In this document: positions 1-5,896 of the stretch, in pieces
Layout: every line of letters starts with the position of its first letter
Position numbering within the stretch: the stretch's first letter is position 1
Assembly (NCBI GenBank): GCA_005777415.1
Contig: SXMI01000235.1
Span: 1 to 7,656, forward strand
DNA: 7,656 bases
Direction of reading: 5' to 3'
DNA from: Actinomycetota bacterium
GTDB taxonomy: Bacteria; Actinomycetota; Acidimicrobiia; Acidimicrobiales; Microtrichaceae
Position numbers and translations under genes: made by a program
The notes under the pieces: model-generated
What the model was told of the DNA's origin: nothing
The model's input: the letters and a program-made list of their open reading frames with translations, nothing else
The model's database searches: none

Positions 1-1
1 C

Positions 2-304
2 ATGGCCGCCGTGACCGGTGGTGTCATGGTCCACTGCCACATGGGGGTGAACCGCGGACCGAGCATGGCCCTGGCGGTGCTCCTCGACCGTGGTTGGGAT
101 CCGGTCGACGCACTCGACGCCATCCTGGCCGCCCGACCGATCGCCGCGGTCGCCTACGCCGAGTCGGCGCTGCGCTGGCACCACGACCGGATCGGCTCGG
201 ACCCCATCGATCTGGAGATCGACCTGGACCGGGTCGCCGAGTGGTTCGACCGCAACGGCGTGGACGCCGCCCGATCCATCGGGCGGATCCGCCGGTCGGG
301 CTGA
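2..304 (+). CDS. Dual-specificity protein phosphatase, C-terminal part (5' end outside window)
   Basis: The reading frame is open from the window edge to TGA at 302-304. Near its start it carries the cysteine-phosphatase signature H-C-x-x-G-x-N-R-G-P-S (visible residues 11-21), with nucleophile Cys12 and phosphate-binding Arg18. The following helix (MALAVLLDRGW...DALDAILAARP) is the usual continuation of the DUSP/Tyr-phosphatase fold. The family hydrolyses phosphate from Ser/Thr/Tyr residues or other phosphomonoesters; the substrate here cannot be told. The first in-frame ATG at 2 is almost certainly not the real start, because the fold needs roughly 70-90 residues before the signature, including the general-acid Asp. 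Gly replaces the common Ser/Thr after the catalytic Arg. About 40 residues follow the domain, ending in an Arg-rich tail. The gene converges on the signalling operon across a hairpin and is not co-transcribed with it. Confidence 0.85.
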   Translation: MAAVTGGVMVHCHMGVNRGPSMALAVLLDRGWDPVDALDAILAARPIAAVAYAESALRWHHDRIGSDPIDLEIDLDRVAEWFDRNGVDAARSIGRIRRSG

Positions 305-310
305 CGCCGG

Positions 311-339
311 CCGGGCCGGTCTGTCGCCGGCCGGCCCGG
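311..339. terminator. Candidate bidirectional hairpin between convergent genes
   Basis: CCGGGCCGG (311-319) and CCGGCCCGG (331-339) form a perfect 9-bp G+C stem with an 11-nt loop. It lies in the 41-nt gap between the phosphatase stop (304) and the sensor-protein stop (346), so it could end transcription from both sides. No T-tract follows, which is common for hairpins in high-GC actinobacteria. The local GGCC-rich repetition allows alternative pairings, so the exact fold is uncertain. Confidence 0.5.
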
Positions 340-345
340 TGTGGA

Positions 346-1716
346 TCAGTCGTCGCCGACATGACCGCGTGACCGCGGTTGGACCGCCTGCGCCGGGATC
401 GCCTGACCGATCCGACCGGCGATCTTCTGGCCGGTGAGCAGCAGCGAGTCGGTCGGCCAGTGGTCGTGGGTGATCGTGGCCGACCCGATCGCTCGGCCGT
501 CGACGATCAGCGGGATGCAGACGCTGGTGCCGTCGGGCAGCCGGTGGTTGCACAGCACGCCGCCGGTCGAGCCGGAGTGCACCTGGCGGGTCCTGATGGC
601 CCAGCAGGACTCGGGCGGCGCCGGCGGGCCGTCGGGGACACGGGAACGGACCACGTCCAGGCCTACTGCGTTGCCCGAGTCGAGTCGAACGGCCACGTCG
701 GACCCGGGGAAGGCCTGGTCGAGCAGGTCCCAGACGACGTCGGCGACCTCGTCGATCCGGCGGCAGCCGGCCAGGAGGTTGGCGGACTGACCCAGCAGGC
801 CGTCCAGGTGGTGCGTCCGGTCCAGTTCGTCGAGCCGACGCTCGAGGTCTGCGTTGACTTCCCGGAGCGCCGCCTCGGCGGCGACCCGCTCGTCGACGTT
901 GATCAGCGTGGCGACGACCCCGGCGAGCACCGGGTCGTCCAGCCGGTTCCGCAGGCGGACCTCGATGTGTCGGACTGCGCCGTCGCTCCCGCCGAAGACC
1001 GGCACGGCGACGGTCAGCGGGGCCACGCCGCCCGGCTGGGAGGTCAGCTGGGCGAATGCTGCGGTCACGTCGACGCGGGCGTGCAGACAGTCGCCCAGGT
1101 GTCGGCCGACCACCGTGTCGTGGCCCCAGCCGAGCGACTGGGTGCTCAATCCGGTCATCTCGGTGATCACCCCGTGGGCGTCACAGACGACCAGGGCTTC
1201 GCTGGCCTCTCGAGCGAGCCGGTCGGCGCGCTCGAACCGGGCCTGCTGGCGGTGCTGCTCCTCGATCTCGGCGGTGACGTCGACGAAGAAGGTCTGGGCC
1301 CCGAGCAGCGCGCCCGTCGCATCACGCACGGGCAGGCTCGTGATGTGGATCCACGTCGCCGGGCCGTCGCCGGTCCGGACGCCCATGTAGGCGGCGACCA
1401 CCGCCCCCGTCTGCAGGGTCTGCATGGCGGGGTGCTCCTCTCCGGGGTACGGGCTGCCGTCCGGGTGGATGCTCCGCCAGCTCGGGTCCGTGGATGTCCG
1501 GCCGGTGAGCTGCTCCATGGAGAGCTGGAGGATCCGGGCCGCTGCCTCGTTGGCGTGGACGATCTCGCCCGACGTCGCCTGGACGACGGTGCCGACCGGC
1601 ATGTGGGCCAGCACCTCGGCGGTGAACGAGGTCGTGGTCCGCAGCTCGTCGATGACGTCGTCGAGCGACGCCGCCGACGTGGTGAGGGGCACGAGTGCCC
1701 CGGGGTCGATCGTCAC
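346..1716 (-). CDS. PAS-PAS-GAF sensor protein without output domain
   Basis: 456 aa. The order is a short N-terminal helix (about 15-35), PAS 1 (about 30-150, with a HANEAAARILQLS core and a PAC-like end TFFVDVTAE), PAS 2 (about 165-278, ending ATLINVDERVAAE), a charged coiled coil (about 276-300), and GAF (about 305-440). The GAF has a Cys/His pattern: C371-W-x-x-R375, H380, C389-x-H391, C400. PAS and GAF domains bind small ligands or cofactors and pass signals through coiled coils, and in related proteins a GGDEF, EAL or kinase domain follows. Here the chain stops about 15 residues after the GAF. It has no signal peptide or membrane helix, so it is probably cytosolic. The GTG start (1716-1714) overlaps the TGA of the cyclase gene as GTGA, with GGGAG (1728-1724) 7 nt upstream. 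The frame stays open far upstream (to 3798), but that part is out-of-frame shadow of the cyclase. It probably acts as a regulatory partner of the cyclase; this is inference. Confidence 0.85.
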   Translation of the reverse strand: MTIDPGALVPLTTSAASLDDVIDELRTTTSFTAEVLAHMPVGTVVQATSGEIVHANEAAARILQLSMEQLTGRTSTDPSWRSIHPDGSPYPGEEHPAMQTLQTGAVVAAYMGVRTGDGPATWIHITSLPVRDATGALLGAQTFFVDVTAEIEEQHRQQARFERADRLAREASEALVVCDAHGVITEMTGLSTQSLGWGHDTVVGRHLGDCLHARVDVTAAFAQLTSQPGGVAPLTVAVPVFGGSDGAVRHIEVRLRNRLDDPVLAGVVATLINVDERVAAEAALREVNADLERRLDELDRTHHLDGLLGQSANLLAGCRRIDEVADVVWDLLDQAFPGSDVAVRLDSGNAVGLDVVRSRVPDGPPAPPESCWAIRTRQVHSGSTGGVLCNHRLPDGTSVCIPLIVDGRAIGSATITHDHWPTDSLLLTGQKIAGRIGQAIPAQAVQPRSRGHVGDD

Positions 1717-1728
1717 GAGCTCACTCCC
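1713..1728 (-). promoter_or_regulatory. GTGA stop/start overlap with ribosome binding site
   Basis: On the - strand, the cyclase TGA (1715-1713) shares two bases with the sensor GTG (1716-1714). GGGAG at 1728-1724, inside the last cyclase codons, is 7 nt before that GTG. This fixes the start of the sensor gene and indicates translational coupling. Confidence 0.85.
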
Positions 1729-4118
1729 TGCTCGACGAGCGGTCCGCCGTCGGTCGGCTGGTCCGCCGCTGCGCCCGGGGTGGATACGGCGGCGATGCGG
1801 TTCCGCCCCGAGGCCTTCGCCCGGTAGAGCGCTGCGTCGGCGAGGGCCATGAGTCGCTTGGCCGGGGCGGCCCGGTCGACGTGCAGCGCGCCGACGGACA
1901 CGGTGCAGGTGCGGTCGTCGTCGATGCGGACGCCGACGAGGACCTCCCGACGCAGGAGGTCGGCGACCCGCGCCGTGTCCTCGCTGCGGAGGTCGCGGAG
2001 GACGACGATGAACTCGTCGCCCCCGAGGCGGGCGACGGTGTCGCCGGGGCGGACGTGCTCCGTGAGGGTCGATGCCACGTCCGAGAGCACCCGGTCGCCG
2101 ACGTGGTGGCCCCGCTCGTCGTTGATGGACTTGAAGTCGTCGAGGTCGAACAGCAACAGGCCGAACTCCTCGCCCGAGGACCGGGCTGCGAGGAGGGCGG
2201 CGTCGAGCGCACTCTCGGCCACCCGACGGTTGCCGATCCCGGTGAGGGCATCGATGCTCGCCTGTTCCTCGAGCGACCGGCGGAGCTGCAGGTAGGAGAG
2301 GGCGATGCCCATCTGGCGGGCCACGTCCTCGGCCCGGCCCTGGGCGGCACGGGCCCGCGCCCCGTCCCCGCCGGCGTCGGCGGGGAGTGCGACCGACAGC
2401 GAGGCGATCTGGTGTTCGCCGTCGGTGATCGGGACGCACAGGTAGGACCCCCGTTCCGGCAGGTGGGCGCACCGGATCGCCCGGCCGGCCCGGCTCACGT
2501 GGCTCGCCCCGGTTCGGAGTGCCCAGCAGTCGTTGACCTCGATGTCCGGGCCGGTCCCGCCCGGGGCGGCGTCCCGCTCGCCGAGCGCCACCAGTTCGGG
2601 ACGGTCGGCCGGCAGGATCCTGGGCACGAACGAGCGGATGACGCCGACGGCGTCGTCCACGGTCGCGCTGGACATCACGTACTTGATGGCCTCGGCCAGC
2701 AGCCCCAGCTCCCGTTCCCGCTGGCGGAGGAGCTCGATCTCGGTCGACAGCATGGCCGAACGTGTCCGTTCGGCGATCACCTGCTTGCGGACCGTGAGCT
2801 CGGTGCCCAGTTGCACCCACCCGTCGGCGTGTCCGTCGTGGTCGCGGAGCACCGACGGCCGGACCAGGACGGGCACGACGGTGCCGTCCCTCCGGGCGAA
2901 GTTCCACTCGGCGGGTTCGTGGTCCGGGTCCCGGAGCCACGTCAGGTACTGCGCCGCATCCGTGCCGTCGGCCCCCGGCGCGACGAACGCCGCCGGGGTG
3001 AGCGATCCGGCCGCCTCCTCGGAGCTGATGCCGAACAACTGCTCGGCGGCTTGGTTCGTGAACCGGATGACCCCGTCCGGATCGGAGACCACGACGAACG
3101 CGTCCAGGTCGTTGATGACGGCGGTCAGCAGGTTGGTCGCCCGGTCCCGGTCCCGGGCGGCCTGCTCGGCCCGGCGACGACTCACGAGGTGGTCGAGCAC
3201 GGCGCCCAGGGTCGTCGCCACCGGCTCCAGCAGGGCCGTCGTGGGGGAGTCCTCGGCCGGGTCGACGTCGGTGAGTGCGAGCACGCCGAGCAGTGCGCCG
3301 CCTCCCACCAGCGGCAGGGCGAGCATCCGTTCGCACGTGACGTCGCGGACCGGGCTGCGGCGCGCGTCCCCGGCGGGGTCCGAGCACCGGACGGGCTGGC
3401 CGGTCCGAACCACCGATCCGACCAGCGTGTTCAGGTCCCGGAGTTCGCCCGTGGTGGCGAGTCCGGTCGGGTCGTCGCCGATCGACCCCTCCTCGATCTG
3501 TGGCGCGAACCCGACCGATGCCCACACGGGCCGGAGGATCGGATAACCGTCGACCTCGGCGACGGTGGCCACCAGACTGTCCCGTGCGCCGGTGGCGGCG
3601 ACGAGGGCCTCGACGAGGTCGGAGATGGCCGCCGGCTCGAGGTATGACTCGATCGCGGCTCGCTGGAAGCGGGTGACCGCCTCCAGCAGGTCGGCGCGCT
3701 GGGCCACCTGCGCCGCTTCCTCGACCTCGGCGGTGACGTCCCACGCCACAGCGAAGATCTGGTCGACCTCGTTGGCGGAGGCGTGCCACCGCAGCCACAC
3801 CCAGCGGCCGTCGGCGGTCCGGTAGCGGTTGTCGAAGCCGGCGACCCGCTCGCCCTCGATCAGGTCGTCGAGGGCCTCGAGGGTCGAGGCCACGTCCTCG
3901 GGGTGGACGAAGTCGATGAACGGTCGGGACGTCAGGTCATCGTCCGACCAGCCCAGCACGTCGTCCCACGCACCACCGAGCTGGGTCAGGTAGCCATCGG
4001 CGCTCGCCGTTGCGGCCAGCACGGGGGCGCCGTCGAAGAAGCGTCCGAGTGTTCCCGGTCCGTCGGCCGCCACCGTGCACCCGTCATCGTGTCCGGCCCT
4101 CTCCTCCGGCGTCTCCAC
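1713..4118 (-). CDS. Multi-sensor diguanylate cyclase (PAS-GAF-PAS-GAF-GGDEF)
   Basis: 801 aa. It makes cyclic di-GMP from two GTP. Domains in order: PAS 1 (about 22-135), GAF 1 (about 150-312), PAS 2 (about 328-447), a coiled-coil linker (about 447-475), GAF 2 (about 475-612), and GGDEF (about 615-780). The catalytic domain looks intact: D623-x-L-T near its start, metal-binding D658 with F-D-L-D-D-F-K, N666-D667 and G674-D675 for guanine and phosphate binding, and G699-G-D-E-F703. An R690-P-G-D693 sequence sits five residues before GGDEF, the position of the inhibitory I-site, so product feedback is expected. No EAL or HD-GYP domain and no membrane helix are present, so it is a cytosolic cyclase only. 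GTG at 4118 is chosen because GGAGGAG (4129-4123) lies just upstream. A TTG at 4145 would add nine residues but has no ribosome site. The stop overlaps the next gene's start (GTGA), implying translational coupling. A tandem repeat and FliA-like promoter precede it. Confidence 0.93.
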   Translation of the reverse strand: METPEERAGHDDGCTVAADGPGTLGRFFDGAPVLAATASADGYLTQLGGAWDDVLGWSDDDLTSRPFIDFVHPEDVASTLEALDDLIEGERVAGFDNRYRTADGRWVWLRWHASANEVDQIFAVAWDVTAEVEEAAQVAQRADLLEAVTRFQRAAIESYLEPAAISDLVEALVAATGARDSLVATVAEVDGYPILRPVWASVGFAPQIEEGSIGDDPTGLATTGELRDLNTLVGSVVRTGQPVRCSDPAGDARRSPVRDVTCERMLALPLVGGGALLGVLALTDVDPAEDSPTTALLEPVATTLGAVLDHLVSRRRAEQAARDRDRATNLLTAVINDLDAFVVVSDPDGVIRFTNQAAEQLFGISSEEAAGSLTPAAFVAPGADGTDAAQYLTWLRDPDHEPAEWNFARRDGTVVPVLVRPSVLRDHDGHADGWVQLGTELTVRKQVIAERTRSAMLSTEIELLRQRERELGLLAEAIKYVMSSATVDDAVGVIRSFVPRILPADRPELVALGERDAAPGGTGPDIEVNDCWALRTGASHVSRAGRAIRCAHLPERGSYLCVPITDGEHQIASLSVALPADAGGDGARARAAQGRAEDVARQMGIALSYLQLRRSLEEQASIDALTGIGNRRVAESALDAALLAARSSGEEFGLLLFDLDDFKSINDERGHHVGDRVLSDVASTLTEHVRPGDTVARLGGDEFIVVLRDLRSEDTARVADLLRREVLVGVRIDDDRTCTVSVGALHVDRAAPAKRLMALADAALYRAKASGRNRIAAVSTPGAAADQPTDGGPLVEQGVSS

Positions 4119-4122
4119 CTGG

Positions 4123-4129
4123 CTCCTCC
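4123..4129 (-). promoter_or_regulatory. Ribosome binding site deciding the cyclase start
   Basis: GGAGGAG on the - strand ends 4 nt before GTG 4118 (6 nt if counted from GGAGG). Upstream of the alternative TTG at 4145 the sequence is pyrimidine-rich, so the GTG is preferred. Confidence 0.75.
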
Positions 4130-4176
4130 AGATCCCTCCGCCCAAGGAGGGCGATCGAGTCGTGTCGTCGTGGGTG

Positions 4177-4202
4177 TTCGGTCGATCCGGACAACCCTTG
4201 AG
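4177..4202 (-). promoter_or_regulatory. Candidate FliA-type promoter of the cyclase/sensor operon
   Basis: On the - strand, CTCA (4202-4199) is followed after 16 nt by ACCGAA (4182-4177). As I recall it, the actinobacterial FliA-family promoter form is CTCA-N15-17-GCCGAA; here the -35 matches fully and the -10 matches at 5 of 6 bases. Transcription would start near 4170, about 50 nt before the GTG. The CTCA is part of the proximal copy of an 11-bp tandem repeat. A FliA/WhiG-family sigma gene lies about 0.9 kb upstream. The promoter is inferred from sequence only. Confidence 0.45.
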
Positions 4203-4217
4203 GATTCCTTGAAGATT
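4196..4217 (-). repeat. Tandem 11-bp direct repeat upstream of the cyclase
   Basis: On the + strand CCTTGAGGATT (4196-4206) is directly followed by CCTTGAAGATT (4207-4217), 10 of 11 bases identical. This is the most A+T-rich spot in the 135-nt gap between the dipeptidase and cyclase genes. A third, related copy (TCTTGAACATT, 5812-5822) lies upstream of the sigma gene in the same orientation relative to its gene. It may be a transcription-factor site or the -35 region of alternative sigma promoters. Confidence 0.65.
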
Positions 4218-4253
4218 CTGTCGAAAGGTGGACCGTCTGCGGTGTGTCGTCGG

Positions 4254-4973
4254 TCACGTCGTGGTGGGGTCGGCGGGGCCGTAGCGGGTGGATTCGCCCC
4301 GGATCGCAGCCCACCGGCGGGTTCCCCACTCGAAGTGCCACCACTCCAGGTCGAGGACGATGAACCCCTCGGATCGCATGGCGGCGGTCAGCAGTCGCCG
4401 TAGGTCCCGGACCGGCCCCGGCCGGGACTCCTCGGCGAGGGCGTGGGCGGCGGGGCTGAAGTCGTCGAACCCCGTCCCGAGCGCGAGCGGCGCCCCCCGC
4501 CAGGTGAGCGTCAGGTCGACCGCGCCGCCGGTGAGGTGGGCCGGCGGGCGGCTCGGCTCGGCGACCGGCTCGGCGATGAACCCGGGTGGGAGGCGGTCAT
4601 CGCCGTAGGCGGCGGCGTGCAGCTCGGCCTGGAGCTCGAGGGGTCGCCAGGCGTCGAAGACCGCCAGTCCGAACCCGTCGGGGAGCGAGGTGGTGACCCG
4701 GTGGAGTCGCTCGACGACCCCCGACCGGGCGAGGGTGGCCGGCCGGGCGTGGTCCCAACCGGCGTGGAAGTAGCACCCGAGCGTCCGGACGCCCCGGAGC
4801 TCGATCGGGACGAGGGGTTCGTCCCCCGGCGCCGGCGGCGGGGCGAGCGGCTGCTCGGCCGGCTCGACGAGCTCGCCGACGGGCGGGCAGGCGGCCGGGT
4901 CGATCGTCGGGTGGACCTCGGCCGGCTCGACGGTGAACCCGGAGTAGTCGACGTCGGCCACGGACCTGAACAC
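4254..4973 (-). CDS. D-alanyl-D-alanine dipeptidase, VanX/DdpX type (peptidase M15D)
   Basis: 239 aa. The family is Zn-dependent, cleaves the dipeptide D-Ala-D-Ala and is usually cytoplasmic. The core motifs match VanX in kind and spacing: D107-A-W-R110 (VanX Arg71 region), H146-x6-D153 within AHLTGGAVDLTL (VanX His116/Asp123, zinc ligands), and E210-W-W-H213 (catalytic Glu181 and zinc ligand His184). One departure is that the usual Ser two residues before the first zinc His is Pro144. No signal peptide is seen. About 55 N-terminal residues, rich in Pro and acidic residues, precede the domain. No vanH/vanA-like ligase genes are nearby, so recycling of wall dipeptide is more likely than glycopeptide resistance. 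GTG 4973 has no Shine-Dalgarno sequence but has TAGCGT 7 nt upstream, so the transcript is probably leaderless. The gene lies 33 nt after the sigma gene on the same strand, so read-through is also possible. Confidence 0.9.
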   Translation of the reverse strand: MFRSVADVDYSGFTVEPAEVHPTIDPAACPPVGELVEPAEQPLAPPPAPGDEPLVPIELRGVRTLGCYFHAGWDHARPATLARSGVVERLHRVTTSLPDGFGLAVFDAWRPLELQAELHAAAYGDDRLPPGFIAEPVAEPSRPPAHLTGGAVDLTLTWRGAPLALGTGFDDFSPAAHALAEESRPGPVRDLRRLLTAAMRSEGFIVLDLEWWHFEWGTRRWAAIRGESTRYGPADPTTT

Positions 4974-4980
4974 CGCCGGG

Positions 4981-4986
4981 ACGCTA
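4981..4986 (-). promoter_or_regulatory. -10 element of a leaderless promoter for the dipeptidase
   Basis: TAGCGT on the - strand (4986-4981) is separated by exactly 7 nt from GTG 4973, the spacing expected if transcription begins at the first base of the start codon. It fits the actinobacterial TANNNT -10 form. The larger block GGTAGCGTC is shared with the YihY gene upstream region. No clear -35 is seen, and the upstream sequence is the end of the sigma gene. Confidence 0.65.
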
Positions 4987-5006
4987 CCCGTGCGTCGCCG
5001 GTCGGC

Positions 5007-5759
5007 TCAGCGCGACGGGGCCACGACCTGCGACGGGGCGGGCGATGGGACAGGTGATGAGGCGGGTCGCCCCTCCGCCAGGAGCTCCCGGAGGCGGCCG
5101 AGCGCGTCGGAACGCAGCTGGGAGACCCTGGACCTGCTGACGCCGAGCAGCGTGGCGACCTCGTCGTTGGCGCGACCCTCGAGGTACAGCGCGGTGACCA
5201 CGAGCCGGAGTCGCTCGGGCAGGGCCGCGACGGCTGAGCGCAGCTCCTGCATCGACTCGCGGTCGACGAGCATCTGCTCGGCGTCGACCGCGCTCGGGTC
5301 GTCGAGCACCTCGGCGGCGGGCCGGTCGGATCCGGTGGTCGCGTCGAGTCGAGCGACCCGTCCCCGGGCGAGCTGGTCGCGCAGCCGGCGGAGGGCCCCG
5401 GCCGGCAGCTCCAGTTGCTCGGCGATGGCGTCGTCACTCGGAGGGCCACCCTCGCTCGACTGGAGGTCCCGGCGGGTCTGCTCGACCCGACGAGCCAGGG
5501 CCCGGGTCCGCCGGGGGGTCCAGTCGGCGTCGCGAACCGCATCCAGGGCGGCGCCCCGGACCCGGGGTGCGGCGAAGGCGGCGAACGGCACGGACTGGTC
5601 GAAGTCGTAGCGCTCGGCGGCCTCGACCAGGCCCAGCCGGCCGGCCGCCAGCAGCTCGGACCGGTCCACGTGCGACGGCAGCCCCAGGGCCAGATGGGAG
5701 ACGACCTGGTCGACGAGGCCCACGTGGTCCTCGATCAACTCGGCCCGTCTCGACTCCAT
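5007..5759 (-). CDS. FliA/WhiG-family alternative sigma factor (sigma-70 family)
   Basis: 250 aa. It directs RNA polymerase to an alternative promoter class. Region 2 (about 8-85) includes LVDQVVSHLALGLPSHVDRS, the GLVEAAERYDF core helix and region 2.4 VRGAALDAVRDADWTPRR, which closely follows the FliA/WhiG pattern RIRGA-LDELR-DW-PR. Region 3 is about 85-135 and region 4 about 172-226, with a helix-turn-helix at 198-220 (DEVATLLGVSRSRVSQLRSDA). A Pro/Ser-rich tail of about 20 residues follows, not typical of the family. Length is near the usual 230-260 aa. ATG 5759 is chosen because homology begins there and AGG (5769-5767) lies 7 nt upstream. The frame stays open to 5945 but that part is unlike any sigma N-terminus. 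It may control flagellar (FliA) or developmental (WhiG) genes. No flagellar, FlgM-like or sporulation gene is in the window, so its regulon is unknown. Confidence 0.9.
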   Translation of the reverse strand: MESRRAELIEDHVGLVDQVVSHLALGLPSHVDRSELLAAGRLGLVEAAERYDFDQSVPFAAFAAPRVRGAALDAVRDADWTPRRTRALARRVEQTRRDLQSSEGGPPSDDAIAEQLELPAGALRRLRDQLARGRVARLDATTGSDRPAAEVLDDPSAVDAEQMLVDRESMQELRSAVAALPERLRLVVTALYLEGRANDEVATLLGVSRSRVSQLRSDALGRLRELLAEGRPASSPVPSPAPSQVVAPSR

Positions 5760-5791
5760 GGCAGCACCTGCTCCACTCGCTCTGAGGGCTC

Positions 5792-5824
5792 CTCGGAGCG
5801 TCTGGAGGTGATCTTGAACATTCT
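5792..5824 (-). promoter_or_regulatory. Candidate sigma-gene promoter sharing the 11-bp element
   Basis: On the - strand AATGTTCAAGA (5822-5812) matches the repeats upstream of the cyclase; over 13 bases (5812-5824 versus 4207-4219) 11 are identical. If TTCA (5818-5815) is the -35, a 17-nt spacer leads to TCCGAG (5797-5792), a 4-of-6 match to GCCGAA. This would allow autoregulation. Alternatively the element is an activator or repressor site and the -10 is elsewhere. The shared element is clear, the promoter call is weak. Confidence 0.35.
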
Positions 5825-5883
5825 CCCGCCCGCGCAGTCCGCTCACTCGCCGTCCGCACGCAACCCGGGGAGGAGCCGGGCGG

Positions 5884-5889
5884 TAGCGT
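5884..5889 (+). promoter_or_regulatory. -10 element of a leaderless promoter for the YihY gene
   Basis: TAGCGT is followed after exactly 7 nt by GTG 5897, the same arrangement as for the dipeptidase gene, including the flanking GG before and C after. The nearest purine-rich ribosome-like sequence (AGGAG, 5871-5875) is 21 nt from the GTG and upstream of the -10, so it cannot serve in a leaderless transcript. The 137-nt gap 5760-5896 holds this promoter and the divergent sigma promoter. Confidence 0.65.
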
Positions 5890-5896
5890 CGGCCCG

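Noticed and set aside
379..1827. 482-codon open frame on the + strand opposite the sensor gene
   Set aside because: No domain or family pattern is visible, and the - strand has clear PAS and GAF domains.
1695..3647. 650-codon open frame on the + strand opposite the cyclase
   Set aside because: Long antisense frames are expected in very G+C-rich coding DNA. It shows no recognisable domain, while the - strand has a complete GGDEF protein.
1717..3798. The sensor frame remains open upstream, giving a possible 1150-aa protein
   Set aside because: This part is Arg/Gly/Pro-rich shadow of the cyclase gene in another frame. Recognisable PAS sequence begins only after GTG 1716, which has a good ribosome site and a GTGA overlap.
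4119..4145. TTG start at 4145 adding nine residues to the cyclase
   Set aside because: The sequence before it is pyrimidine-rich with no ribosome site, whereas GTG 4118 follows GGAGGAG.
4254..4973. Glycopeptide-resistance (van) locus
   Set aside because: Only the VanX-type dipeptidase is present. No D-Ala-D-Lac ligase, VanH or VanRS-like gene is in the window, and such dipeptidases are widespread without resistance.
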